Below, piece after piece: positions 1 to 7,731 of a DNA stretch of 45,862 bases. Position 1 is the first letter of the stretch, and every line of letters starts with the position of its first letter. Origin of the DNA: Thermodesulfovibrionales bacterium (lineage in GTDB: Bacteria > Nitrospirota > Thermodesulfovibrionia > Thermodesulfovibrionales > UBA9159); contig DASRZP010000005.1 of the NCBI GenBank assembly GCA_035686305.1, forward strand, positions 1-45,862, given 5' to 3'. A program made the position numbers and the translations under genes. Under the pieces are notes generated by a model. It was not told the DNA's origin, did no database searches, and saw nothing but the letters and a program-made list of their open reading frames with translations.

Positions 1-615
1 CATCTCTCCTGCCCTCTTTCTCACTCTCGTCGTCATATCGGTCGTAATCATGCCCGGCAGAATGGCATTCACCTGTATCCCCTTTCCGGAGAGCTCTACA
101 GCACAGGCACGGGTGAATGCGATGAGCCCCCCCTTTGCAGCCGCGGAGGTTGTCTGCCCCCTCCCTCCCTTGATTGCGCTGATGGAGGCAATATTGATGA
201 CCTTCCCTGAGTGGGTGGAGAGCATCATCTCTGCAGCATGCCGGGTGCAGAGAAATGCCCCTCTCAGGTTGAGATTGACGACCTTGTCCCATTCGGTCAG
301 CGTCATGCTTAAGAGGAGGTTGTCCTTTATCATGCCTGCATTGTTCACGAGTATGTCCAGCCTGCCGTAGTCTTTCCTGATCCATGCAAACAACCTCTCG
401 ATCTCTTCCGGAAGACCGATGTCAGCCTGGAATATTTCGGCATCTCCCCCTGAGCGCATAACCTGATCCTTCACTTTTTCGGCCTCTCCGTGAGACCTGT
501 TGTAATTAATGATGACACGCGCTCCTGCCTCTGCGAGGCAGACGCTCGTCTCCCTTCCTATTCCCCGGGACCCTCCGGTAACGAGGGCTACCTTATTACT
601 CAAGTCTATCTTCAT
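1..615 (-). CDS. FabG-like short-chain reductase with Tyr-to-Ser active site (3' end beyond window)
   Basis: Short-chain dehydrogenase/reductase, read as 205 codons from the ATG at 615 to the window edge, so the C-terminus is missing. The N-terminal NAD(P)-binding motif TGGSRGIG (residues 13-20), the NNAG motif (about 91-94) and the late PGMITTDM segment are those of 3-oxoacyl-ACP reductases (FabG). The expected catalytic Ser is present (S144) and so is the Lys (K161), but the Tyr of the YxxxK motif is Ser157 (SAAAK). I read this directly from the bases. The ribosome site GAGGAG overlaps the stop of the upstream ketosynthase, 9 nt away, so this is the last visible gene of the synthase operon. 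By family it should reduce 3-ketoacyl-ACP. Without the Tyr it may be inactive, use another donor, or have a structural role. Confidence 0.88.
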   Translation of the reverse strand, partial: MKIDLSNKVALVTGGSRGIGRETSVCLAEAGARVIINYNRSHGEAEKVKDQVMRSGGDAEIFQADIGLPEEIERLFAWIRKDYGRLDILVNNAGMIKDNLLLSMTLTEWDKVVNLNLRGAFLCTRHAAEMMLSTHSGKVINIASISAIKGGRGQTTSAAAKGGLIAFTRACAVELSGKGIQVNAILPGMITTDMTTRVRKRAGEM

Positions 616-624
616 CACCGCTCC

Positions 625-1905
625 TCACCGGTATTTTTTCACCACGACCGATGCATTCTGACCGCCGAACCCAAAGGAGTTGGATATGGCGGCCTTGACG
701 GTCTGTGTCCTCATGACGCCGGGAACGTAATCGAGATCGCACTTGGGATCGGGCTGAGAGAGGTTTATTGTGGGATGGATCGCGTCTCGCTGCACACTGA
801 GCACGGTAAAGACGAATTCAGGGGCGCCCGAGGCTGCCAGGGTGTGGCCTATCATGGACTTGCTTGAACTGATCGGAATCCGGTACGCGCGCTTCTCTCC
901 AAAGACCTCCTTGACGGCCAGGGTTTCGACCACGTCGTTCAGTTTTGTGCTTGTTCCATGGGCATTGATGTAGTCGATCTCATCCGTACCGAGGCCCGCG
1001 TCATCAAGGGAGGCCCGCATTGACTGCACGGCTCCCCGTCCTTCAGGATGGGGCCGGGTGAGCTGGTATGCATCGAGGGAGGCCCCGTATCCTGCGACTT
1101 CAGCATAGATCCGCGCCCCTCTCTGAAGGGCGTGTGATTCCTCCTCAAGGACCGCAACCGCTGCCCCGTCCGCCATGACCAGTCCCGACCGCCTCCTGTC
1201 AAAGGGCCTGCAGAGGGTTCGGGGCTCTTCGTGAGAGGTTGATGCAGCATTCAGGAGCACAAAGAAGATGAGGCCCACAGGATTGGTCATCGTGTCGGAG
1301 CCGCCCACTGCCATCACATCGGCCTCTCCCCGCTGAATCGCCCGGTACCCTATGCCTATGGCCTGAGTGGCAGAAGCACAGGCTGCAGTCACCGTGGCAT
1401 TCATTCCCAGGAGCCCGAACTTCTTGGCGATGAGCGACGAAGGCCTGTGAGAAAGGTTCCTCATAATTGACTCCCTGTGCACCTCTGAAAACTCTTTGCC
1501 GAAGCGGATCATATCGAAGGTACGGTCCTTGTTGATCCACCGGGCGATATCCTCTAAACGGTTAATCCCTATTCCCGATGCAAGGGCGACAGCGTATCGT
1601 TCTCGGTCGCCATACTCCATAGGAAGGGCAGCGTCCCTCAAAGCCTGCTGCGCAGCCCAGAGGGCGATGAGCGTCTTCTTCTCTCCTTCCGTCTTCCCTT
1701 CTTCCCTGAATTCCCTGACGATGGCCTCCATGTCCTCTTCACGCATCGCACCGGCAGCCTGGATGGGTGAGCTGTCGGAAAAAGGGCAGTCAAGCTTCCG
1801 TATGCCCGACTCGCCCTTCAGGACGCTCTGCCAGTTCTCTTCCACAGAGAGGCCGAGGCACGTTGCCAGTCCTAGGCCTGTAATGACGACTCGCCGTTTC
1901 TTCAT
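625..1905 (-). CDS. Beta-ketoacyl-ACP synthase II-like (FabF family), complete triad
   Basis: A 426-aa condensing enzyme of the FabF/KAS II family, which joins malonyl-ACP to a growing acyl-ACP in the cytoplasm. The complete Cys-His-His triad is visible: Cys176 in TAACASA, His316 in NAHGTST and His354 in SMIGHTLAAS. The C-terminal NSFGFGGQNAS segment is also typical. The N-terminus RRVVITGLGLAT fits the family start, so the ATG at 1905 is accepted. It follows the FabZ-like gene by 13 nt. Three ketosynthase homologues in one operon, with a dedicated ACP, point to a secondary acyl product (aryl polyene, ladderane-type or unusual lipid) rather than housekeeping fatty-acid synthesis. That product assignment is inference. 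Confidence 0.93.
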   Translation of the reverse strand: MKKRRVVITGLGLATCLGLSVEENWQSVLKGESGIRKLDCPFSDSSPIQAAGAMREEDMEAIVREFREEGKTEGEKKTLIALWAAQQALRDAALPMEYGDRERYAVALASGIGINRLEDIARWINKDRTFDMIRFGKEFSEVHRESIMRNLSHRPSSLIAKKFGLLGMNATVTAACASATQAIGIGYRAIQRGEADVMAVGGSDTMTNPVGLIFFVLLNAASTSHEEPRTLCRPFDRRRSGLVMADGAAVAVLEEESHALQRGARIYAEVAGYGASLDAYQLTRPHPEGRGAVQSMRASLDDAGLGTDEIDYINAHGTSTKLNDVVETLAVKEVFGEKRAYRIPISSSKSMIGHTLAASGAPEFVFTVLSVQRDAIHPTINLSQPDPKCDLDYVPGVMRTQTVKAAISNSFGFGGQNASVVVKKYR

Positions 1906-1918
1906 CTCGCTGCACCGT

Positions 1919-2368
1919 TCATCGTTCCGCTTCGCTCAGGCCGCTGTAATATCCGAAGAGTCTCCGCAGGTCTTCGGGATTGACCCCGGAGAGATGGCCA
2001 TAAATGATGCGGTTGACATGGGCTATCTCTCTCCCGCCGACAGACATGCTAACCCTTCCCAGGGAGTCCCTCTTCGACGTCGAGATGAGCTCGGCATGGA
2101 TCTCTGCGCTGAATCCGGGCCTCAGGTCTGGTGCCACGACGGCTTCCTCGGCAAGGGCCAGGAACGTGGAGAGCTTGAAATCATAGGAATAGATGATGAG
2201 CCAGCCGAGGAGTTGGGCCATGGCCTCGATCAGGAGCACTGCGGGTACGATGGCCTTCTTCTGATAATGCCCTCTCAGGAATTCCTCGGTAAGGGAAAAG
2301 GTCTTCACCCCTGTTATGGATGCCCCTTTCTCGATCTGAATCACCGAATCATACATGAGGAATCGCAT
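1919..2368 (-). CDS. FabZ-like 3-hydroxyacyl-ACP dehydratase (hotdog fold)
   Basis: About 149 aa. The segment GHYQKKAIVPAVLLIEAMAQ matches the FabZ/FabA active-site stretch, keeping the His of the GH pair and the Glu of EAMAQ, while the usual PG is PA. It should dehydrate 3-hydroxyacyl-ACP to enoyl-ACP. The open frame extends 31 codons upstream (to 2461), but that part lies inside the preceding ketosynthase-like gene. The ATG at 2368, 8 nt after that gene's stop, gives the usual family length and is preferred; the Met five codons in is an alternative. It sits between two ketosynthase homologues, so it is probably part of the same synthase. Confidence 0.85.
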   Translation of the reverse strand: MRFLMYDSVIQIEKGASITGVKTFSLTEEFLRGHYQKKAIVPAVLLIEAMAQLLGWLIIYSYDFKLSTFLALAEEAVVAPDLRPGFSAEIHAELISTSKRDSLGRVSMSVGGREIAHVNRIIYGHLSGVNPEDLRRLFGYYSGLSEAER

Positions 2369-2376
2369 AATGCTAT

Positions 2377-3660
2377 CTACCTGCTGGTACTTTCGATGAC
2401 AAGCGATGCAGCCTGACCCTCGGTACTCTGGCAGTTGATGAGAATCCTCCTTATATCGCATCTCCGGGGCTCGCCGGTGACAAGGCTAAACCGTATCGCG
2501 GGATCGGGATTACGGGTATTGAGCGTCATCGGTATGATGCCGTACCCGAGGATCGATATGCCCAGGACAAGATCAACGAGAGGAGCGGCCGCGAGGAGAT
2601 GCCCGACCGCGGCCTTTGAAGAGAAGACATGAACACGCTCAGGAGATTGAGAGAAGACCTCATGGATTGCCTCGATCTCGTTCCCGTCGCCCTTCGGTGT
2701 CCCCTCGCCATGGGAAATGATGAGGTCGATGTCGGAGGGACCGATCTCCGCACGGCTGAGGGCCTTCTTCATCGAGGCTCCAAGGGCCTTTACCGTGGGC
2801 CCGGGGAGATGCGCCTCAGCCTCACAGGCGCTTCCATAGCCCGTTATCACGGCGAGGGGGATGATGCCCCTCTTCTCCGCGGTCGAAGCCTTCTCGATCA
2901 CCACGACTCCGCATCCCTCACCGAGGACCGTTCCTTTCCGATTCGCATCAAAAGGCTTCACGCAATCCTCCGCGGATCCGGCGCTCCTGTTGAGAATGCC
3001 TGAGAGGTGGCCGCGCGCAAGACTGAAGGGCGTTATTGTCTCACTCACACCGGCCGCGAGGGCAGCGATGCATTTCCCGTCCTCAACGGACTTCATCGCC
3101 TCTGAAACAGCCTGGGCGCCCGAGTCTGCATGGGGGGAAAGGACCGTGTTCTCTCCCTGAATGTCAAGGTCTATAGCCACCTGACAGAAACTGATGTTAT
3201 TGAGCATCGAGAGCGGCCAAAGGGGATGGATCTCCCTATACCCCTCGGCATAAAAGGCGGCATAGTCGATGGTTCCCCGGCCATCGAGGGACTTCATGAC
3301 AGCGGGAAGGAGATCGTCTACGCTGTAATCAACCATCCCCATGCCAGCAAAAAAAGCGATCGATTCCCTCGGGATCTGAGCCCCGTCAAGACCGGACGCG
3401 AAAAAGGCATCACGTGTTGCCTTCATAAGCATGGAGGAATGGGTCTTCATGATCCGCGTCTCCCTGGGATCGACTCCCAGGGACTGCTGGAGATCCCGTA
3501 CCTGAGCGGCGACGGAGCAATCAAAGCCACGGGCATCAAAACCGTCCACGGGCCTGATTCCCGAGCTTCCGGAAATGATCGCATCCCATACAGACGGCAG
3601 ACTGTTGCCGAGGGAACAGACGATGCCTGCCCCTGTGATCACGACGCGGTCATGGGGCAT
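2377..3660 (-). CDS. Ketosynthase homologue lacking the catalytic Cys (chain-length-factor-like)
   Basis: About 427 aa with thiolase/ketosynthase fold signatures: RVVITGAGIVCSLG at the N-terminus, ISHGEGTPKGD and KAAVGHLLAAAP for the two His positions. Where FabF has TACxSG, this protein has PHADSG, so the nucleophile is Ala178 (numbered from the ATG at 3660). The Cys is absent and both His are kept, as in chain-length factors (KS-beta) and decarboxylating KSQ domains, although those usually carry Gln. It may therefore partner an active ketosynthase or decarboxylate malonyl-ACP to start chains. The frame extends to 3810, but homology supports Met at 3660, overlapping the upstream ketosynthase by 11 nt. 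Met at 3702 or 3726 is possible. Confidence 0.86.
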   Translation of the reverse strand: MPHDRVVITGAGIVCSLGNSLPSVWDAIISGSSGIRPVDGFDARGFDCSVAAQVRDLQQSLGVDPRETRIMKTHSSMLMKATRDAFFASGLDGAQIPRESIAFFAGMGMVDYSVDDLLPAVMKSLDGRGTIDYAAFYAEGYREIHPLWPLSMLNNISFCQVAIDLDIQGENTVLSPHADSGAQAVSEAMKSVEDGKCIAALAAGVSETITPFSLARGHLSGILNRSAGSAEDCVKPFDANRKGTVLGEGCGVVVIEKASTAEKRGIIPLAVITGYGSACEAEAHLPGPTVKALGASMKKALSRAEIGPSDIDLIISHGEGTPKGDGNEIEAIHEVFSQSPERVHVFSSKAAVGHLLAAAPLVDLVLGISILGYGIIPMTLNTRNPDPAIRFSLVTGEPRRCDIRRILINCQSTEGQAASLVIESTSR

Positions 3661-4984
3661 GGCTGTCCAGGCAAAGAGAAGGTCCGTCGTCTCGGTCATC
3701 ATACCTGCCGATACAGAGACAGGCATTCTGCCCTCCAAACCCGAAAGAATTGGACAGTGCCCTGCCGTGCTTCTTTCTTCGCGCCTCGTTCGGTACATAA
3801 TCGAGGTCACATTTCGGATCGGGAAACTCGTAGTTAATCGTCGGAAGGATGATCGAACGATTCATGCCCACAAGCGTCAGTATGGCCTCGATCGCCCCGG
3901 CAGCACCTATGGTGTGGCCGAGCATGGACTTGTTGCTGCTCACAGGAATCTCCCGCGCCCGTTCTCCGAAGACCTCCTTTATCGCGGTCGTCTCGGTAGG
4001 ATCGTTTTGCGCCGTGGAAGTCCCGTGGGCATTGATGTAGTCAATGTCCGCAGAAGAGAGCGAAGCGTCCTCTATAGCACCCCTCATCGCCAGCACGGCG
4101 CCGAGCCCCTTGGGATGGGTGTCAGTGATGCGATAGGCGTCGGCTGAGACCCCATATCCGAGCACTTCGCCGAGTATGGGAATCCCCCGCGATCTAGCGT
4201 GCTCAAGATCCTCCAGGATAACCGCTCCGGCTCCCTCCGACATGACAAAGCCGCTCCGCTTCCTGTCAAAGGGTCGTGACGCCTTCTGGGGGGTACTGTA
4301 TTTCTCAGCCAGGGCCTTGATAAGGACGAAGCCGACAAAGCCGACGAAATTCAATTGGGAATCACATCCTCCTGCAATCATCACATCGGCCCTGCCGTCA
4401 CGAATGATCCGGAAGGACTCACCGATGGCCTGAGAACCTGCAGCACAGGCCGATGCGATAGAGAGCGCCGGTCCCGCACACCGAAAAAGTCTCGACAGGA
4501 TCGCACCGCCAACGTCAGGTTTTCTCCGGAGAAAGTTTAGATGTGAGTATCCTTCAAGGGAGAGGAGTCCGCGACTATCCCATCCTTTTCCGTCATAATA
4601 CCTGTGGAGCAAGACAAGGTCTTCGACCGAAGGATTGTCTCCGTGAAAACCGAGAACACAGCCGATTCTCTCCCTCTTCACGACATGGTCCAGACCTGCC
4701 TGACCCGCAGCCTCGCGGGTCGCTTTTGCCATCAGCCTGAGGCCACGGGAAGAGAAGGCAAGAAGCCTGAGAGACTTCTCGTCCTCCTCCTTCTCAAGCC
4801 ATTGGTCATTAACCTCTCCGCCTATCCTGCAGGGAAGGCCCGAGGTATCGAACCTCGACAGATAATCAATTCCCGATTTCCCTTGAGAGGCCTTCTCAAA
4901 GGTATCCTCGGTATTCTTTCCCAGAGGCGTCACCATACCATATCCGGTAATGACGACCCTCCGTCTGGAAGATGATGTCAGCAT
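3650..4984 (-). CDS. Beta-ketoacyl-ACP synthase (FabF family), complete triad
   Basis: A 444-aa FabF-type ketosynthase. Cys180 (ASACAAGSQ), His320 (NAHGTST) and His357 (KSMLGHTIGAAG) form the triad, and NSFGFGGQNA closes the family core. A short C-terminal tail rich in Asp and Ser overlaps the next gene. It immediately follows the ACP gene (25 nt) and precedes the Cys-less homologue with an 11-nt overlap. The order active KS, then inactive KS, resembles KS-alpha/KS-beta pairs of type II polyketide systems, so a heterodimer is a reasonable inference. Sequence style is close to the other active ketosynthase of this operon (both have LPTIN or HPTIN and DPKCDLDYVP segments), suggesting duplication. 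Confidence 0.93.
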   Translation of the reverse strand: MLTSSSRRRVVITGYGMVTPLGKNTEDTFEKASQGKSGIDYLSRFDTSGLPCRIGGEVNDQWLEKEEDEKSLRLLAFSSRGLRLMAKATREAAGQAGLDHVVKRERIGCVLGFHGDNPSVEDLVLLHRYYDGKGWDSRGLLSLEGYSHLNFLRRKPDVGGAILSRLFRCAGPALSIASACAAGSQAIGESFRIIRDGRADVMIAGGCDSQLNFVGFVGFVLIKALAEKYSTPQKASRPFDRKRSGFVMSEGAGAVILEDLEHARSRGIPILGEVLGYGVSADAYRITDTHPKGLGAVLAMRGAIEDASLSSADIDYINAHGTSTAQNDPTETTAIKEVFGERAREIPVSSNKSMLGHTIGAAGAIEAILTLVGMNRSIILPTINYEFPDPKCDLDYVPNEARRKKHGRALSNSFGFGGQNACLCIGRYDDRDDGPSLCLDSHAP

Positions 4985-5009
4985 GACACGCCTGTGAACA
5001 ATACCCCGC

Positions 5010-5576
5010 TCAGAAGAGCTTTTTCTCTTCCTGAACCTTGCTAAGCCAGGCCTTCATGAGATCGTCGCCGTTGTCAAAGGTTGCGTTTGCGCCGCAGGAG
5101 CCGCAGACGATGCGGACACCGTTTTCCGTCTTCCAGGCTGAGTTGCCGCAGGCCGCGCATGCTCCGGGAAGGCTGTCGAGGATATCCATGACTCCCATGG
5201 TCATGGTCTTCACCGTAACGAGGGTAGGCACCTCGTCCATATCCATTCCCGCATGGATTTCAGCAGGAAGGTCTCCTCCCGCCCTGATCTTCAGGAGTTC
5301 AACGGCCTTGTCCGTCAATTGGCCGTTCTCATCGATTGCCGAGCCCTCACCGAACATCTCTTCCACATGTTCGAGGACAAAATGGCGAGCCATCTTGATC
5401 CCGAAGGTCTGCTCCAAACGGTACGTTATGTCGAGAAAGTCCAGGGACTCTGCTCCCAGGTCCTTCATGAGTGAGTCCTCAGGCCCGATTGAGGCCTTAT
5501 CCCTGTTGAGGGTCTCAGCGACCCCTTTCTTTACCTCTTCAAGAACCGTTTCTTCCGAAATGAACTTCTCTTTCAT
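5010..5576 (-). CDS. Acyl carrier protein with C-terminal zinc ribbon
   Basis: A 188-aa protein. Residues 1 to about 95 are an acyl carrier domain with the phosphopantetheine motif DLGAESLDFLDI, attachment site Ser44. After a linker (about 100-135) comes a four-Cys ribbon: Cys140-x2-Cys143 and Cys158-x2-Cys161, followed by a charged tail. Ordinary ACPs are about 75-90 aa, so this is an unusual fusion. The start ATG at 5576 has GGAGGA about 9 nt upstream. It lies between the FabL-like reductase (21 nt upstream) and the first ketosynthase, so it is the dedicated carrier of this cluster. The ribbon may bind zinc and dock partner enzymes; its function is not known from the sequence. Confidence 0.9.
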   Translation of the reverse strand: MKEKFISEETVLEEVKKGVAETLNRDKASIGPEDSLMKDLGAESLDFLDITYRLEQTFGIKMARHFVLEHVEEMFGEGSAIDENGQLTDKAVELLKIRAGGDLPAEIHAGMDMDEVPTLVTVKTMTMGVMDILDSLPGACAACGNSAWKTENGVRIVCGSCGANATFDNGDDLMKAWLSKVQEEKKLF

Positions 5577-5597
5577 ACAAGAGTCCTCCGCTTTGTG

Positions 5598-6395
5598 CTA
5601 CTGATTTTCTCTCTGTCTTACCGTTACCGGTCTGTGGAGCCTGTTGCTGAGCCCCCGGTCAACAACAATCGTCTGGCCACATAGCCCTCTGCTTGCCGGG
5701 CCGCAGAGAAAGAGCGCAGCATCAGCTATCTCATCGGGCTCAACAAAAAGTTCATCAGGTATCTGTGCAACCTCGTCCCAGAGCCGCCTCAGTATCTTGA
5801 AGGAGTCTGTCTTGACGATTCCGCCGCAGACCCCATTGACCGATATCTTCCTGTCGCTCAGGCTCTCGGCGAGGTCCCTCACAGCCGCCTCCATTGCAGC
5901 CTTCATCGTTCCCAGAGGATAGGAAGTGTTGTAAAAGCGGCTTCCGAGGCTCGATATGAAAACGATTTTCCCCCCTCCTCTCTTCTCGAAAAGGGGAAGG
6001 GCCTCCTGAACGCAGAAGATGTTCCCTAGAAAATTTGTCTCCACGAGTTGACGAAGCTCCCGTTCAAAGAGCTGTTCCAAGGGCTTAAAGGGCGCCTTTG
6101 CAGCGTTGAGTACAAGAAAATCCAGGCGGCCGCACCGCTCCCTGATCTCGCTGAACAGGTGATTCACCGACGCCTTCACCGCTATGTCGGCCTGGATGAG
6201 GTATGCACGTCGCCCCATCTCTTCTATCTGCTTCGACAGCATCGCACCCTGCTCCTCGGACTTCCCTCCCGACTTCCTGTAGTTGATGACCACATCGGCG
6301 CCGGAACGTGCAAAGGCGAGGGCCAAAGCGTGCCCGATACCGCGGGAGCTTCCCGTTACTAAAGCGATCGTGCCTCTGAAATCATGCATCTCCAT
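5598..6395 (-). CDS. FabL-like short-chain reductase (candidate enoyl-ACP reductase)
   Basis: A 265-aa short-chain reductase with the NAD(P) motif TGSSRGIG (14-21), LNAA in place of NNAG, and the run SSLGSRFYNTSYPLGTMKAA. Its body resembles Bacillus FabL (enoyl-ACP reductase III): SSLGS, then a Tyr-rich stretch, KAAxEA, CGGIVKTDS and GQTIVVDRG. FabL proteins use Y-x6-K; here Tyr159 lies six residues before Lys165 (Y-x5-K) and a second Tyr is at 155, so the spacing is atypical for both FabG and FabL. It is the first gene of the leftward synthase operon. The start at 6395 is the longest; Met3 is an alternative. Role as enoyl or ketoacyl reductase is inferred. Confidence 0.82.
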   Translation of the reverse strand: MEMHDFRGTIALVTGSSRGIGHALALAFARSGADVVINYRKSGGKSEEQGAMLSKQIEEMGRRAYLIQADIAVKASVNHLFSEIRERCGRLDFLVLNAAKAPFKPLEQLFERELRQLVETNFLGNIFCVQEALPLFEKRGGGKIVFISSLGSRFYNTSYPLGTMKAAMEAAVRDLAESLSDRKISVNGVCGGIVKTDSFKILRRLWDEVAQIPDELFVEPDEIADAALFLCGPASRGLCGQTIVVDRGLSNRLHRPVTVRQRENQ

Positions 6396-6568
6396 ACCTA
6401 TGGCAAACCTGAAATGAACCTCCGGATATGAGGAGGCCCATGATTGAAAGACACCGTTTAAACTCTTCTGTCATGGCAGAAGGCGCCGGGATTTCTGTTC
6501 TCGACAGACGTCGCGAAGTCGAATCTCCGCCTTTCAGGGGTGCTCTTCGAGAGAAGCAGCACGTCAGG

Positions 6569-6658
6569 TGGCGGAGGGGGTGAGATTCGAACTCACGGTA
6601 GAGTCACCCCTACAACGATTTTCAAGACCGTCGCCTTCAACCGCTCGGCCACCCCTCC
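6569..6658 (-). tRNA. tRNA-Ser (anticodon UGA)
   Basis: A 90-nt tRNA on the minus strand. The acceptor stem GGAGGGG pairs with CCCCTCC, followed by discriminator G and an encoded CCA. The anticodon arm is ACGGT-CTTGAAA-ATCGT with TGA in the loop. A long variable arm (GTAGGGGTGACTCTAC) and the T arm GAGTTCGAATCTC are typical of tRNA-Ser. Confidence 0.97.
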
Positions 6659-6673
6659 TTCTGCCACGCCGCT

Positions 6674-6679
6674 ATTATA
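6674..6679 (-). promoter_or_regulatory. -10 box of tRNA-Ser
   Basis: TATAAT on the minus strand, 15 nt upstream of the mature tRNA-Ser 5' end. No good -35 is visible at the matching distance, only a T-rich stretch. Confidence 0.5.
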
Positions 6680-6783
6680 CCAGAGGAGCGAAAAGAAAGA
6701 GAAATCATCGCCGAACAAGGCTTGGCATCGAGGAGGGTAGTCTCATCGACAAAATCCTCGATGCTCCTATGGAGAAGGTCGAG

Positions 6784-6813
6784 TTGAAATAGAGGGCTTT
6801 TTTGTAGTATCAT
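6784..6813 (+). promoter_or_regulatory. Promoter of tRNA-Leu
   Basis: TTGAAA (6784-6789), an 18-nt spacer, then TATCAT (6808-6813). Transcription would start just before the mature tRNA 5' end at 6822. Confidence 0.5.
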
Positions 6814-6821
6814 CCCTGTAT

Positions 6822-6907
6822 GCCGAAGTGGTGGAACCTGGTAGACACGCACGTTTGAGGGGCGTGTGGGGCAACCCATGCGGGTTCGAGTCCCGCCTTC
6901 GGCACCA
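6822..6907 (+). tRNA. tRNA-Leu (anticodon GAG)
   Basis: An 86-nt tRNA. The acceptor stem GCCGAAG pairs with CTTCGGC, discriminator A, encoded CCA. The anticodon arm CACGT-TTGAGGG-GCGTG carries GAG. A long variable arm and the T arm GCGGGTTCGAGTCCCGC fit tRNA-Leu. It is divergent from the tRNA-Ser. The 231 bp after it hold no recognisable gene. Confidence 0.97.
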
Positions 6908-7138
6908 AAATTATAAATAATATTAAATAGATATCCTTCCTATTTTGGTTTACAAAATTCACTTCAAAACGCCTTCAACAGCAGAGATGCAACATTGGCA
7001 TCGGAGAATTCGGGGCCGAACTGAAATTCACATGCAGTGCAGTTACGGTATTCCCAAATCGAGCGATAAGGGCATTCAGGCAGATAGATGGGCCAGATAA
7101 ATGTCCCTCTGTGATTGTCCCAATCTGGGGTTGGATTT

Positions 7139-7609
7139 TTATCTCCTCACGCTCGTCACAATCAGCAGCAGCACTAAACCGTCTGCAAGGACTATGAGAT
7201 TCAGCACCGCGCTCACGGCATGGAGGCGGCTAAACTGTACTCTGGCAGGCGCGTCGGGAGGACGGGCCTCGAAGGAATGGATCTCTTCCTTCACCTTCTT
7301 GATTTCTGGGTGCAATCTGAAGGAGACGAAAAGGTTGATAAGGATTGCTACGACAATGAGAAAGAGCGATAGCCTATGGCCCGCCGCTGAAGGGGGGAAT
7401 CCCGTAAGGAGAAAAAAGACCAAGGCAGCCACGGAAAAAATAATATTCTCAAGAAAGTAGCCGGGGAAGAGCTTGCCTACAATCTCCCCGGCCATATCCC
7501 GCCCGAAGGACCTGAATATGGCCGGGGTAATGATAAAGGTGAAGATGGACATTCCGCCTATCCAGAGGCTGAGGACAAGATTATAGAGGAAATTCCATAG
7601 GGTGTTCAT
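7139..7609 (-). CDS. DUF4149/TMEM205-like small membrane protein
   Basis: About 156 aa with four predicted transmembrane segments (near residues 5-28, 50-70, 80-98 and 130-152). The N-terminal pattern LSLWIGGMSIFTFIITPAIF, with a following FG motif, resembles the DUF4149 (TMEM205-like) family, whose role is poorly known. The frame opens earlier (7675), but the ATG at 7609 has a perfect AAGGAGGT site 5 nt upstream and starts at the first membrane segment. It lies downstream of the dsr hairpin at 7679-7713 in the same direction. It is probably a separate unit, though read-through from dsrP cannot be excluded. Confidence 0.8.
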   Translation of the reverse strand: MNTLWNFLYNLVLSLWIGGMSIFTFIITPAIFRSFGRDMAGEIVGKLFPGYFLENIIFSVAALVFFLLTGFPPSAAGHRLSLFLIVVAILINLFVSFRLHPEIKKVKEEIHSFEARPPDAPARVQFSRLHAVSAVLNLIVLADGLVLLLIVTSVRR

Positions 7610-7678
7610 AGGACCTCCTTGGCCTGTAATATGGGTTAGAACACAATGCGAAAGAGCCTCCCTGCAGTCTCTCAAGAC

Positions 7679-7713
7679 AGAAGAGGCTCATTCCGGGGGA
7701 ACGAGCCTCTTCT
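7679..7713 (-). terminator. Strong hairpin after dsrP
   Basis: AGAAGAGGCTC pairs with GAGCCTCTTCT (11 bp), with a GC-rich loop region that can extend the stem. It lies 19 nt after the dsrP stop. There is no clear T-run on either strand, so it is either a weak terminator or an mRNA 3'-stabilising hairpin for the dsr transcript. Confidence 0.6.
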
Positions 7714-7731
7714 GGAGAAATCCCTGACTTC

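Noticed and set aside
1496-2416. 306-codon plus-strand frame
   Set aside because: It runs across two genes of the synthase operon in the wrong direction, with Ser/Arg-rich composition typical of shadows.
6908-7138. Integration site remnant next to tRNA-Leu
   Set aside because: No repeat of the tRNA 3' end and no integrase were found nearby.
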